DNA from: Trichaptum fuscoviolaceum
Taxonomy: Eukaryota; Basidiomycota; Agaricomycetes; Hymenochaetales; Trichaptaceae
Assembly (NCBI GenBank): GCA_910574455.1
Contig: CAJSYZ010000011.1
Location: 3,146,941 to 3,210,940 of the forward strand
DNA: 64,000 nt
Reading direction: 5' to 3'
A model generated the notes under the pieces. The model saw only the letters and a list, made by a program, of their open reading frames with translations. It was not told where the DNA came from and did no database searches. The translations under genes and the position numbers were made by a program. The stretch's first letter is position 1. Each line of letters begins with the position of its first letter. Shown in pieces: positions 12,429 to 23,511 of the stretch.

Positions 12429-13430
12429 CTACCAGTGGCTGATATCGTCATCGTCATCGTCATCGTCTGCCGTGATGGTATAGGCGCTTTTCCTCTTTTT
12501 TTCGCTTTTGCCGGCGTCACTAGAAGACCCGTTACCAAATTTGTTCTTTTTCGGACCGCCGCCTTCGTTCCCGCCGCCTTTGGCCCAGCAAGAAGCCTTC
12601 GTGTGACCTGGCTTTTTGCAGTTCTCGCATGTGACTGGTCTAACCGAAGCCTTTCCTTTCTTGGCTTTACCCTTCGTTTTCGCTCGGGCTTGGTGTTCAA
12701 GTTGCCGGGCGGTGAAAATAACGTTGTCGAGTTCGATCTTGTCACGGTTGAAGATGGCGCTTCGAACGCTTTCAAGCTCCCACTCGGGCGGAAGCGAATT
12801 GAGAATGGCAACCGAGTGGATAAGGTCTATTAACTCGTCTTTCGTGCCCTCGTGCTGTCGTAAGTCTTCGATTTGACTCTGAAGATACTGAAGGTTCTCA
12901 TCAAATGTGGAAGATTGGGGGGCCCATTTGTGTCCGCATACTTCACTCAGGGCTATCGCCGCTGATAGCTGGGCGTCCTTTGCGAAGTTTCTTGCGAGTT
13001 TCTCATACATTTCGTGCGCCGTAGTTGCCCCTTGGATGAGCTTCTTGTGTTCTATGGAAAGACCCTGTTGGATAATGGTCTTGGCCTTTTGGTCCATCTG
13101 AATCCACATTAGGAGAGCTTCTTTCTCTGCTTCCGTTGGAGATTGGCTGATCGCAGGGCAAGGGCGCAGTCCCAGTCCGACTTCCTTGACAAAATGTTCG
13201 GACCACGACACCAATACGTTTGACATCCATAAGTGCCATCCTATTTCCTTAAGCATGCCATTCTTAGCCGGTCGAGGCTTATAGCCGCCCGCGTATAATG
13301 CCTTTCGGATCAGGTCCAACACGATCTTCTGGCTCTCTAATGCATCCATCGGGGTGGAGCTTTGGCTCGTGCCTCCTTGCACTGCCTTTTCTTCCTTGTC
13401 TCCCGTGTCCGTTTGCGTAGGAGCGGTCAT
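12429..13430 (-). CDS. Copia-type retrotransposon Gag polyprotein (gag only)
   Basis: The 333-residue frame starts at the ATG at 13430 (MTAPTQTD). The middle has the helical layout of the UBN2/Copia Gag family: WLMSN-like beginning (GWHLWMSNVLVSW), MWIQMDQKAKTIIQQGLS, TAHEMYEKLARNF, and LQSQIEDLRQHEGTKDELI...LNSLPPEW. A CCHC zinc knuckle, CENCKKPGHTKASC, follows near residue 265, as expected for nucleic-acid binding by retrotransposon Gag. The protein ends in a basic Gly/Lys-rich stretch and a run of eight aspartates encoded by a GATGAC-type repeat. The frame is intact, but no pol frame follows. An in-frame extension to 13496 exists without an ATG. Confidence 0.8.
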   Translation of the reverse strand: MTAPTQTDTGDKEEKAVQGGTSQSSTPMDALESQKIVLDLIRKALYAGGYKPRPAKNGMLKEIGWHLWMSNVLVSWSEHFVKEVGLGLRPCPAISQSPTEAEKEALLMWIQMDQKAKTIIQQGLSIEHKKLIQGATTAHEMYEKLARNFAKDAQLSAAIALSEVCGHKWAPQSSTFDENLQYLQSQIEDLRQHEGTKDELIDLIHSVAILNSLPPEWELESVRSAIFNRDKIELDNVIFTARQLEHQARAKTKGKAKKGKASVRPVTCENCKKPGHTKASCWAKGGGNEGGGPKKNKFGNGSSSDAGKSEKKRKSAYTITADDDDDDDDISHW

Positions 13431-13504
13431 GGTAATTAGGAGTGATAGTACGGATGTCGATTGATGCACTAATGCTTTACGCTGACAGCGTCGCAAGGTT
13501 CATG

Positions 13505-13717
13505 ACCTGCGAGAGCTAAAATATAATAAACTAAATACAGTATAATCAGCATAAGAAAATAAGAGTAAAACTAAGTTGAACATACCTTAGCGCTATGCAA
13601 CAGCGATGAGCTAGTAGCATACAGACGAAGGAAAACTTTTAGAGTCCGTATGTAAAATCAAATTAACGAAAAAGGAAAATATACTATAATCCGGGTTGAA
13701 CCGGTATTGTACTCTAA
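13505..13717 (-). repeat. LTR-like block upstream of Copia gag
   Basis: This AT-rich block, read on the minus strand, starts TGTTAGAG and ends just before the gag frame. It is related to 10465-10655. It contains the right copy of the exact 29-bp direct repeat (13685-13713). Confidence 0.55.
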
Positions 13718-13887
13718 CAAACCCTTCATACGAGATCACCAAGAACGAGAAGAAAGCTAGTCAATACAATGAATAATAGATACACAAAACATTTACTGTT
13801 ACAAGCAAGCTAATCACACAAGAATTTTTTTATTGAGGCAAGCGGGCATCCTCTCGATCACTGGTAGCCATTCTCGAGTCAAGAGTC

Positions 13888-15322
13888 TCAGGCTTGAAGC
13901 CCGTACGCATCCGTGAGCCCGGCGGTGACAGACCGGTCTACAACACCAAAGACCGTAGAAAAGACGCCAGTCAATGTCAGCCCAGTGGCTGCGCTAGTCT
14001 CAGAATACTTTCTGCCGGAGCCTGGGGGTCGCTGATTCATGGTTGCCACTTGAGCGTTCGCCGGTTCCGGGCCGTAGCTTCGTAGTGAAATCGTCATTTG
14101 ATTGACCATTGAACAAGCAAGACTAAAGGATGGACATCAATTACGGAAATTATTGTCAATTGTCAGAACCTACATGAGTGTCGGCCTTCATATGTAGTAA
14201 TAGAAATGGCAGGTCAATTTGCTTTACAAAATTATAGTAGGCAACGTCAACTTACCCTGCCATTGCGTATTTCAGTCCCGTCTGAACGGTATTATGAAGT
14301 TTAAAAGCTAAATGGGCATACTGTAACAAAAAAAGGTACTCTATTTTCACTCACGGGAGCGAATATTATCATCAATGCCCAGGGCCCCAGGCAAGATTGG
14401 AAGTGAAGATAGCTCTGCAGTTGTACGTTAGACGAGACCACTAACCCGTAGTAACGTAACCCTTGCCAGTGAGCAGCAGGCAATGATTTGACGTCACGCT
14501 CACTGGCACTGGCATGCCGTAATGCTTTCCATATGCTTGACAAAGCCTTTAGGCCAATTAATGCGAAGACGCAGGTGTCGTAAATCATTGGCATAAACTG
14601 GAACGTAGCCGATCGCAAGTTACGACTGAAAGGATTCCCTATAAATCAATGATTCAACGGGTACTATAGTCATTGTGTACTCACAGCTCATCTGCCCTTT
14701 CGTATATGCACCCTTTGCTGCGAACTTCAAGACTATTTGTGTACGAACTGAAGTTTATGACTTACAATGCGAAGGTGAGGACCACGCCTCCCGCGTACTA
14801 GTAAGGGAAGAATTTTGCGAAGCGACTATATCTAAAGAAAAATTGTGCGTTTGGCCATTGTCAAACGGTGACTTCGGACGTACATCTGGTAAAGTATTTG
14901 ATCCTTTAGATTAGATGGCATTTAAGTCGGTTGTAGGCTTACCTCGGTTGTGAAGATCGGCGAGCCCATTGCCTTGTCTATGTCTAAGAAATATAAATGA
15001 TATGTATATAGGAATGTAAGATGCACCGGTGATGATCACAGAAATAGCCAAAATTGCGTAGTATCGATTCTATTGGACACCAGTTGATCATATATCATAA
15101 GAGTATAAGTCGCCAAGGCTGCATACTAATCTGATCTAAGATCAATTCTGAATGCCAGTGGTACGAAGCGTGTGATCCCAGCCTTCGTTCCTAGGCTGAG
15201 ACCAATGTTTATCTTTAAGCCGTCGTAGTATTGGTATTAATCAGAATCTGGTGGACTACTTACAGTTGAGGACCAGTATTCTGTGGAAAGTGAGATATCT
15301 CAGCTATTTCGCTAGCATTCAT
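13888..15322 (-). pseudogene. Decayed DUF6533-type membrane protein (paralogue B)
   Basis: The minus-strand ATG at 15322 starts MNASEIAEISHFPQNTGPQL, then an intron and LGTK, exactly as in paralogues A and C. Later pieces include LATYTLMIYDQL, NRYYAILAISVIITGASYIP, SATFQFMPMIYDTCVFALIGL and the C-terminal MVNQMTISLRSY. Signs of decay: the piece FAKFFPY / YAGGVVLTFA is split by an in-frame TAG, and the exon that in A and C encodes (R)VYALY...AMWIY (over 100 bases) has no counterpart between about 14740 and 14800. The LYDHLLTL(S/P)DE-to-WKRPFS segment is also shortened. It is therefore most likely a pseudogene. A heavily altered but expressed product cannot be excluded. Confidence 0.6.
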
Positions 15323-16188
15323 GCTTCGTAGATTCACTTGATACAGAAGAGAGATCCAGATTTTGGTGGCCCGCGAAAGGTCCTTAGTATGATACACTTG
15401 TCGCCCTTGCCAGAGGGAGGACTACCGTCATAGCCGCCAGGTGGACGTGCTGGGATCTTACGAGAGGCGGGTACTTTAATGTCAGTAGATCGGAATGTAT
15501 ACATGACCCTGCGACTAGTAAGTAGCTTGCTTGCCAGTCACCAATCATCACGGTGATCTGCCGGCGCCAGTGCCAGGTCCGTTTATCCGTGAAAGGATTG
15601 CCAGGGCATGACATCCGCATCAACAACAAGCCCTCCCCGGAGCTAAGCAGCATGAACTTATGCATATATACGTCGCTTTAAGAGTGTCGAGCTACTAATT
15701 TTGCAAAGAAATTGCCATGAAGAGAACATCACAAAGGTGAACGATACGGTGATTGCTGCGATAACCATGACTACTCACCATCCATCATACAGTCTGACAT
15801 TGATGATTGAGCAAGATGAATGGAAGCTGGTGGGCCCCGAGATGTTGATAGATGAGAATCGTATCTATTGAAATGGCTCCAAGCGACAAGACGGAACGAA
15901 ACATGATGGTAAGTACGAGAAGTTCCGAGTCAATAACCCGAGGGCTGAGCCTGAGGCCCTGCCATGCCTAATATGGTACTTACGTATTGAGAGCAAACTC
16001 TAATATGAGTAGTAGGAAACATCAAGTTCTGTCAGTGCATGTTCTGGGCACGGAAAACCCTTTAATTAAGTTTAAAATACAGTGAGTTGAGCGGAGAAAG
16101 CATGTATGTACTGTATCAATACTGTGTAGATACTAATCAAGGTACTCAGGCTGGCAGACATCTCCATATAGTAACCCAAATTTATCCT
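15323..16188. other. Interval between paralogues B and C
   Basis: A minus-strand stretch near 15715-15785 encodes a short hydrophobic segment (MVIAAITVSFTFVMF), and another near 15830-15900 is also hydrophobic. These could be remnants of a further membrane-protein copy, but no family block was found. Confidence 0.3.
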
Positions 16189-18079
16189 TCAGCAAGGTAT
16201 ACTCTCGATATCATTTGTCATTCGCGTATTCAATTCATATGAGTCTGTAGTGCCAGAAGAATGGGACCGATCGACAATCCCGATGAAGGTAGAGAAGGTG
16301 GCCGTGCCGGTTGGGCCACTCGGAGTATTGTACTCGACGTACTTGCCCCTCATGTTAGGCAGTGCTGACTGTGGATTGCCGCTAGAAACCTCGACAGAGC
16401 TGTAGCTTCGTAGTGATATTGTCATACGATTAACCATCGAGCACGCAAGCCTACTCATTCTTTGTCAATCTTCCGCATTGATAAGATAAAGGCTTTACGT
16501 ACATGAGGGTCGGGCTTCGTTGAAGTCAAATGAAGGTTCAGTATCTTTTGCAGTCAACGAGCGAAGGAAGCCTGCGCTACTTACCCAGCCATTGCATACT
16601 TCAGGCCAGTCTGTGGGGATCCAGATGTTAATAAACAATAATGCATGTGCCCAGCAAAACTCACAGGGGCCAAGAGAATCATCAATGCCCATGCTAGGTT
16701 CGATGTGAAGATTACTCTAGTGGACCGCCCACTTCATAAAAATGCGCAGGGAGAAGATTATCTGAGTACGAACCCATAGTACCGTAGCCCTTGAACGGCA
16801 ATGAGAGATTTGACATCCCCTCCACGCCGCGAAACTTTGCGTCTATCGGACAATGCTTTAAGACCAATAAGCACGAATACACTAGTATCGTAGATAGTCT
16901 GCATGAACTGAAACGTAGCAGATCTCAAGTTTCCCCTGAAAAAGAGTTAGAAATTGTGTAAGAGGTCCTAAGGGCACTCGCTTACAGTTTGTCAGCCGTT
17001 TCAAATATACACACTTCCGAGACACAGGTGATTTAGCGATGTGAGGAATAGTACATGGTTTCAGTACGTTACTCACAATGAAAAGTGACGATCTCTTGAA
17101 CGCCCGGAGGAAGAATAAGTGCTGGAAGGAATCATTTTTCAGAACGAGTACGAATTTATTAGGTCAACTCGACGTACGGTGGCCACCAGGAGTGATGTAA
17201 ATCCACATTGCAACGCCAAATTCAGCGACAAGATATATGCTCAGTATTGCGGCTATGACCTTGTTTCGGTCATACAGTGCGTAGACACTATACAAGACAT
17301 CAAGTGAGTGAGTGGTCCAAAAAGGAGGTTGTTGAGTAATGACCGTAATGCAAGAACCGTATCAGGAGCAAACGTTAGGACGATGCCTCCAGCGAACGGA
17401 AAGAATCGTGCAAAATGTCCGCATCTGAGGAGTTTTAGGTTTGTAACCCTGTGCAGCCATATAAACGAACGACATACATCTAAAAGAGACCGGTTGAGTG
17501 ACTTGATAAGACATTTAAAGTATACACCAATATGATCTCACCTCAGGTGTGTACAATGGGGATAAGTTCGCTACGCGGGAGGCTTAGTTTTGGTACATAA
17601 GACCAAGGAATGGACGAACCCGAAATGATCACAGAGATAGCCAACAACGCGTAATATCGATTCTGTCGGAGTCGTAGGCACCAGAAATGTTGCAAGTGAT
17701 GTATCTCACTTACTATCGCAAAGAGAATGGTGAAGGGAGTCACCTTCCTCTTCCAAATATACTCGAACTAGGTGGATAGATATACAGTCCGCAACTCAGT
17801 CATCGCACAAACATAAGAAAGTCGCAGCGTACCTCATCAGGCAAAGTCAAGAGATGATCATAAAGTAGCAGAGTATACGTCGCCAAAGACGCGTACTGAT
17901 TGAACATGGATGAAGATTAGTCAATGTAGCCTAATGCTGGGGGCTACCTCGGAGCTCTTACCTTCGTTCCCATACTGTCAAGACAGTTAGAAAGTCGCAT
18001 TCACGAGAATAGGACAGAGGTGGACTCACAGCTGGGGGCCAGCTTCGCGCAAAATTTGTGACAGTTCCGTAGCATCCAT
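16189..18079 (-). CDS. DUF6533-type multi-pass membrane protein (paralogue C)
   Basis: The start is the ATG at 18079 (MDATELSQILREAGPQL), then an intron and MGTK, another intron, and ASLATYTLLLYDHLLTLPDE. Further exons encode NRYYALLAISVIISG, a Cys/Phe-rich loop (CGHFARFFPFAGGIVLTFAP), VYALYDRNKVIAAILSIYLV, GVAMWIYITPGGH and several additional hydrophobic helices. The last exon, MVNRMTISLRSY..., ends with the stop at 16189. The exon order matches paralogue A throughout, and the reading frames join cleanly with GT/AG introns, so this copy looks intact. Helix count (six to seven) and the conserved LYDHLLTL block place it in the DUF6533-type family of unknown function. It lies in direct-repeat orientation with paralogue B, consistent with tandem duplication. 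Confidence 0.75.
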
Positions 18080-19215
18080 GTCTTTGGGAAAGAAAGACTT
18101 TGCAGGGGGTCACCACTCGAGCTCACCCGCTTGGAGAAAGGCCGCTGTCTCTGGCATAAATATTCTGAAGCCCTCGAGAAATCCTGTGTTAAGTTACACG
18201 CTCACTAAAATAGCGTGAAGGTAGGATCAGCTTCGATTGTGATAGGAAATTAGGAGGTGATTGCGAACGATGATGAAGATATGTGGTCATGTCAATCAGG
18301 TCGAAAAGAACATTGAGCGCGGTCCCGTATATGGAATTCTTTCGTTCGGTCAATCCCAATCTTCGACATGAGCATTCCCCGTCGGAACTTGGTCATACAG
18401 TGCATGAACATGAGGCAGACCTTGAGCTTAGAGTTTGATGCATCATATTTCCATCGGTATAGGATAATATCCGATAAGAGCCTTGGCGAGCATCACGAAG
18501 TTGGAAGAGGCAATGATCACCATATCACATGTGCGTTTGGGTGCAAAAACGCGCTGTTCCGCAGTGCCAACGCTTCTCTGAGGTCAGATTGCTGAATATC
18601 CAAGCGCTTTCATTCTTTCAAAATGCGAATTGTGAGACATTTGCTTTCCACGATTTACTAACACCTACTACATAGTAAGTAGTGCAATACGTCATATGTA
18701 ATCTCAACGCACCAGAAGTATGACACAGAGGCGCGTAGCATGGAAAAGGACCGGAGCTTGAGAATTCAGACAGTTTGGACTTCCCAAACTTCAAAGAAGC
18801 TGATTAACGGTATTCACGTCCTCCCGGTGGACTCCCACGCTTTCAGACATTCATCAGCAGGCAAGTCGGCGACCAAGCTGTGACCTTAATTTCACCCCTG
18901 AATTAGGTCCTTCGAATCTGCGAGGGAAGTGAAAGGCATAGGATGGATGTGTCTGTACATGAAGCAGACGCTGAGATCCCAAAATGTTTCAAATGCTCTC
19001 AGCGAACAGAGCGAAGATGCGTTCGTAGGAGTGCTTACCTTCATATCTTCTTCCACAGAAGATCTGCCATTCGTGCGTGCCTTAACCCACGGCAGTTCAC
19101 TGTCTTGTCTGAACAGCTGATGTAGGAGATGGGCGGTAGACATAGAAGTACTCTGCGATGAACAGGACCATATGTACATCATCCTAATAAAACGCAACAC
19201 GGCTATTCTCGACCG
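18080..19215. other. Intergenic, nothing recognised
   Basis: Small open frames on both strands (for example 18892-19200) have no recognisable motif. It probably contains regulatory DNA of paralogue C and the 3' flank of the cyclase gene. Confidence 0.4.
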
Positions 19216-19920
19216 CTATACGGATATAGGCCACCGCGAAGCGCCCACTGAGGTCCAAGCCACAGCTCGAATAGGAGAACCATCGCAACCTGCCAGATTC
19301 AACGGCAAGAGGCTGACGTGGATGTCTTTGTCCCGAGGTAGTTGATCCAAACCCATTAGATTCTCCACAATTGTCGCACCTGCACCTAGGATCGTCTCGT
19401 GTGCGCCAAAGTCTCCCTCCTGACCATCAACGACAGTCTCGTCAGGACTAAGAGTATCGATCGCGATTACGCGAATGCCGATGTCCGATAGTTTTTTTGC
19501 GGCTTCACTATCGAGGAACGGGTGGTCTAGGTAAATGGGTGTCTTCCAGTACTTCGACCAGCCAGTGTGAATGATCACTATATGCCGACCGGCCGCGAGA
19601 GACGATACTCCTGAGCGCTGAAGGTCCTCCCAAGTTATCCGTTCTCGTGGTCCTTTCGACGTTACATCAAGTATGGCGGCAGGACCAATGAGAGTGGCGA
19701 GGTCAAGCTTGTCAACAGTTAAGCCATCGTCCACAAAGTGATAGGGTGCGTCAATATGAGTTCCGGAATGCGAGCCGAGGCTCAATTGTGTAACATTGTA
19801 TCCGTGTTCTTTGATATTTGCTGCTGAGCAGCAGGAGAAAGTTGGATCACCAGGATAGACCTGCATGCCTGGCTCAAGATTGTGAGATAAATCAAAGACG
19901 ATAGGCTTCAAGGAGGCCAT
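19216..19920 (-). CDS. Cyclase / kynurenine formamidase-like metal-dependent hydrolase
   Basis: An uninterrupted 234-residue frame runs from the ATG at 19920 to 19216. It starts FDLSHNLEPGMQVYPGDP and carries the hallmark metal-binding motif SHSGTHIDAPYHF near residues 49-61. Later conserved blocks are IVIIHTGWSKYW and IRVIAIDTLSPDE, then a GAHETILGAGATIVENL block in which the His and Glu are usual family ligands. The PF04199 family includes kynurenine formamidases and other cyclic amide or polyketide-related hydrolases, so the substrate here is uncertain. The protein is likely cytosolic, with no signal peptide. It is intronless, unlike its neighbours, and its length is normal for the family. 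Confidence 0.85.
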   Translation of the reverse strand: MASLKPIVFDLSHNLEPGMQVYPGDPTFSCCSAANIKEHGYNVTQLSLGSHSGTHIDAPYHFVDDGLTVDKLDLATLIGPAAILDVTSKGPRERITWEDLQRSGVSSLAAGRHIVIIHTGWSKYWKTPIYLDHPFLDSEAAKKLSDIGIRVIAIDTLSPDETVVDGQEGDFGAHETILGAGATIVENLMGLDQLPRDKDIHVSLLPLNLAGCDGSPIRAVAWTSVGASRWPISV

Positions 19921-20281
19921 TATTTAAGTCAAAGTTCAGATACAAAGTGTGTTGCGGTGACTCGGATGATAATGAACTTCCTGCAACTTGAACGTCGTGG
20001 GAGTGCCGCGTGCCAGGATGAAGATGAAAGTTCAACTTGTCGAGAGTAACCACTGAAGTGCCTGAACTGGCACGGGATTCTGCTCAAGCTTCCTGTACTC
20101 CTCCTTTCTGTTCCCATACCGTGTCGAGAAACTCTTCGTGGTTTTCTAGGAAAAAGGTTGAGCGGAGTGCATTGAGTGTCGTATAATTGGTGCGAATTAC
20201 CCGCCCTGCCACGTCTACATCGCTGTCGCGCTGACGCGCATCGTTTCGTATATTTCCAGCTCTCTTCATGGTCAGCTCAAG
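19921..20281. promoter_or_regulatory. Shared upstream region of cyclase (-) and glucosidase II (+)
   Basis: These 361 bases separate two divergently transcribed genes, so both core promoters should lie here. No clear TATA box or defined factor site could be singled out. Confidence 0.4.
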
Positions 20282-23200
20282 ATGAAAGTGAGACTGCTAT
20301 CAGAACTCTTCCTAGCGTTATACTATCTTCCGGTCATCTTTGCTCTAAAAACGCAAGACTGGAAAACATGTTCGCAGTCAGCGTTTTGTCGGAGAGGTCG
20401 TGCTCTCGCGGCTCGAGCACAGGCTGCTAGTGCTGGCTGGAAATCACCATACGCAGTGGATCCCTCTTCTATCTCAGTCGCTTCCGGCGAAGCTGCATTC
20501 TCTGCTGCAGTCAAATCTTCAATTTACCCCGAAATCAAGTTCAGGCTTGATTTGCAAGTGCTTCAGGATGGTGTCGTGCACGTGCGAATGGACGAGGTTG
20601 ATGGCTTGAGGAAGCGCTACGATGAGGCAGCATCCTGGGCTCTCATTGCTGATCCAAAGATTAGCAACGATGTGCAGTGGAATGTAGGGAAGAACGATAT
20701 CCGTGCTACATATGGAGAGAAGAAGGACATCACGGTTGTCGTGAACTTCGAGCCTTTGAAGGTCACCCTCCTGCGAGGTGGAAAAGAGGAAGTCGTACTC
20801 AATGGTCGCGGTCTGTTGCATATGGAACATTTCCGGACGAAGGAACAAGCGAAGGTCGAGGAGGCTAAACCAGAGGAAGGTGTGGACGAAGATGCCCAGA
20901 AGGTTTTGGAGGTCCCGAGTGCCGCATCTTGGTTTGAGGGCGAGCCTGATGGTTGGTGGGAGGAGACATTCCTCTCGTGGACTGATAAGAAGCCAAAGGG
21001 TGCGCAGACTCCTGTCACTATCCTCTTTTTCTGGTCTTAAACGAATCTTGTAGGACCCGAGTCTCTTTCTCTTGATATTGACTTCCCTAGGCATGGCCAC
21101 ATTTATGGTATTCCTCAGCGCGCAACAAACCTCGACTTACCTACCACAACGGGTGAGGACGCATTCTTCGATGAGCCGTACCGCCTGCACAATGCGGACG
21201 TGTTCGAGTATCTTGCGTCGTCGCCTATGTCGCTCTACGGCTCGATCCCACTCATGTACGCACATTCGACGACGTCCACGGTCGGTGTATTTCATGTTGT
21301 AGGCTCGGAAACATGGATCGACGTCGCGCATCCTAAGGAGGGCGCGTCGACCACACACTGGGTCTCCGAGTCTGGCATCCTGGATACCTTCATCCTTCCC
21401 GGACCTACACCGGAGGATGTATTCGCACAGTATGCACGTTTAACAGGAGCACCGGTTCTCCCGGCTCATTGGGCACTTGGTTATCATCAGTGTCGCTGGA
21501 ATTATATCAGCTCCGAAGACGTTCGTGGTGTACAGCAACGTTTCGACGACGATGACTTCCCTGTCGATGTCTTTTGGTTGGATATCGAATATGCTGAGGA
21601 ACATAAATACTTTATCTGGGACAAGAAGAACTTCCCAGATCCTGTTGACATGATCAAGGATGTGGAAGCCATTGGACGCAAGGTACCTTTTAATTTCATT
21701 TTTTGAGTCACTTATCTCATTTGTCTGACGCATCCAGATGGTTGTCATCATCGACCCTCATCAAAAGCGCACGCAGATGTACCCAGTGTACAAGGAAGCT
21801 TCTGAACTGCAAGTCCTTGTAAAGCCATCAAGTGGTGAAGGTGAATATGAAGGATGGTGCTGGACTGGAAGCAGTTCTTGGGTAGATTTCTTCAACCCGA
21901 AGAGTTGGGACTGGTGGAAAGGCCTCTTCAAGACCACACCTTCTGACAAATTTACCTGGGTTGATAGCACGGAGAATGTCGGCGTTTGGAACGATATGAA
22001 TGAGGTATGCGACTTTTCCTGGGGAGCCAATCAATTCACTCTGATGCCCTACTTAGCCCTCAGTATTTAACGGCCCGGAAATCACGATGCCCAAGGACAA
22101 CGTACACTATGGAGGCTGGGAACATCGTGATGTTCACAATATAAATGGCATGCTCTTCTCAAATCAAACATGGCAGGGTCTCTACGCGCGCTCAGACCCT
22201 CCAAAACGTCCCTTCGTCTTAACTCGTTCATTCTATGCGGGATCGCAGCGCTTCGGTGCCATGTGGACCGGAGACAATTTAGGTACCTGGGAACATATGG
22301 CTGTTGGAATCAAGATGGTTCTCGCTAACAGCCTCGGTGGCATGTCTTTCTCGGGGGGTGAGTTTGAGAAGGGCAGTCCATATGTCTAATACTGAGAAAG
22401 TAAACCTTCATTTCAGCTGACGTGGGCGGCTTCTTCGGCAACCCTGAGCCAGAGATGCTCGTCCGTTGGTATCAAGTTGGCGCCTTTGCGCCATTCTTCC
22501 GCGCGCATGCGCATATCGACACTAAGCGTCGTGAGCCGTACCTTCTGGATGAACCATATAAAGGCATTGTTCGGGATATCATTCGGCTACGCTACAAACT
22601 TCTGCCAGTTTGGTATACTGCATTCCGTGAAACCAGTGTGACCGGAGTGCCGCTTCTTCGGTAAGCCTGAGGTGTGCTTTAGAATATCCAGTCTGCTAAC
22701 CTACTATAAGCCCGCAATTCGTGGTATTCCCTAAGGATCCTAAAGGTTTCTCTATTGACGATCAATACTATATCGGTTCATCCGGTTTGCTAGTTAAGCC
22801 AGTGACCACAAAAGGAGCGACCGAAACGACGGTCTATCTCTCAGACAAACAGGTTTGCGTTGCTTTGAGATATTTGAGATGAAACTAACTAAACTCTTCT
22901 CTCAGGTATACTATGATTACTTCAACGGTTACATGTACAAGGGAGGTCAGAAGGAGACAACCGTGAAGGCTGAGCTCCACCAACTGCCTCTGTTCGTTCG
23001 AGGCGGTTCTATCATTCCAACCCGCGAGCGTCCCCGCAGATCGTCTCCACTCATGAAGTTCGACCCTTTCACGCTTCGGGTGGCACTCAACAGCAAGAAC
23101 ACTGCAAGAGGAGAGTTATACTTGGACGATGGTGAGACGTATTCACACGAAACCGGAAACATCATCTGGCGCGAGTTCATTGCGGAAAGCCCGAAGAAAG

Positions 23201-23511
23201 GACTGAGGCTATCAAGCAGGGACCTCGTGACCCAGCATCCGGATGGCGCTGTTGACGGAGTTTCGCTCTCTAAGTACGATGCGTCCAACGATTTCGCGAA
23301 GAGCATGTCCTCGGTGAAAGTCGAGCGGATTGTGATCTTAGGCTTAAACGGTAAACCGTCGAAAATAACGACTGGGGACGGAAAGAGTCTCGATTGGGAG
23401 TTCGAAGCGGGAGTGGGATCGTCGGGTAAGGAGGGCACGGCGAGCGTGCTGACCATTAAAAACCCTGGCTTCATCATCTCAGCGGATTGGGACGTTGTTG
23501 TAGATTTATAG
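20282..23511 (+). CDS. Glucosidase II catalytic alpha subunit (GH31)
   Basis: This is an ER-lumenal enzyme that trims the inner glucose residues from N-glycans during glycoprotein folding control. The ATG at 20282 begins with a hydrophobic signal peptide (LLSELFLALYYLPVIFA). Exons join at six introns: 21000-21053, 21683-21737, 22005-22056, 22358-22416, 22661-22710 and 22853-22905. The GH31 N-terminal domain is followed by the catalytic barrel: HWALGYHQCRWNY, DVFWLDIEYAE, the nucleophile motif WNDMNEPSVF (split by the third intron at NDMNE|PSVF), the acid/base GDN in MWTGDNLGTW, and ADVGGFFGNPEPEMLVRWYQ. A C-terminal beta domain follows (LYLDDGETYSHETG), with a stop at 23511. About 970 residues is normal for the family. 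It has no visible ER-retention tail, as expected, because retention depends on the beta subunit. Confidence 0.95.

Larger units (their letters stand above)
12353..13717 (-). mobile_element. Copia-like gag-only remnant element
   Basis: On the minus strand the order is: LTR-like AT-rich block (13717-13505, beginning TGTTAGAG), a Gag open frame (13430-12429), then the truncated repeat at 12381-12353. No protease, integrase or reverse transcriptase frame follows. A related LTR-like block lies further on at 10465-10655, but the DNA between does not encode pol. This is either a deletion derivative or a non-autonomous element. Confidence 0.55.

Noticed and set aside
12246..12833. 195-residue plus-strand frame
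   Set aside because: It is mostly the complement of the Copia Gag frame, which carries a zinc knuckle.
18892..19200. 102-residue minus-strand frame downstream of the cyclase gene
   Set aside because: No recognisable motif. Likely a chance frame in intergenic DNA.
20519..21100. 193-residue minus-strand frame
   Set aside because: It is antisense to the first exon of glucosidase II, which has a signal peptide and clear GH31 continuity.
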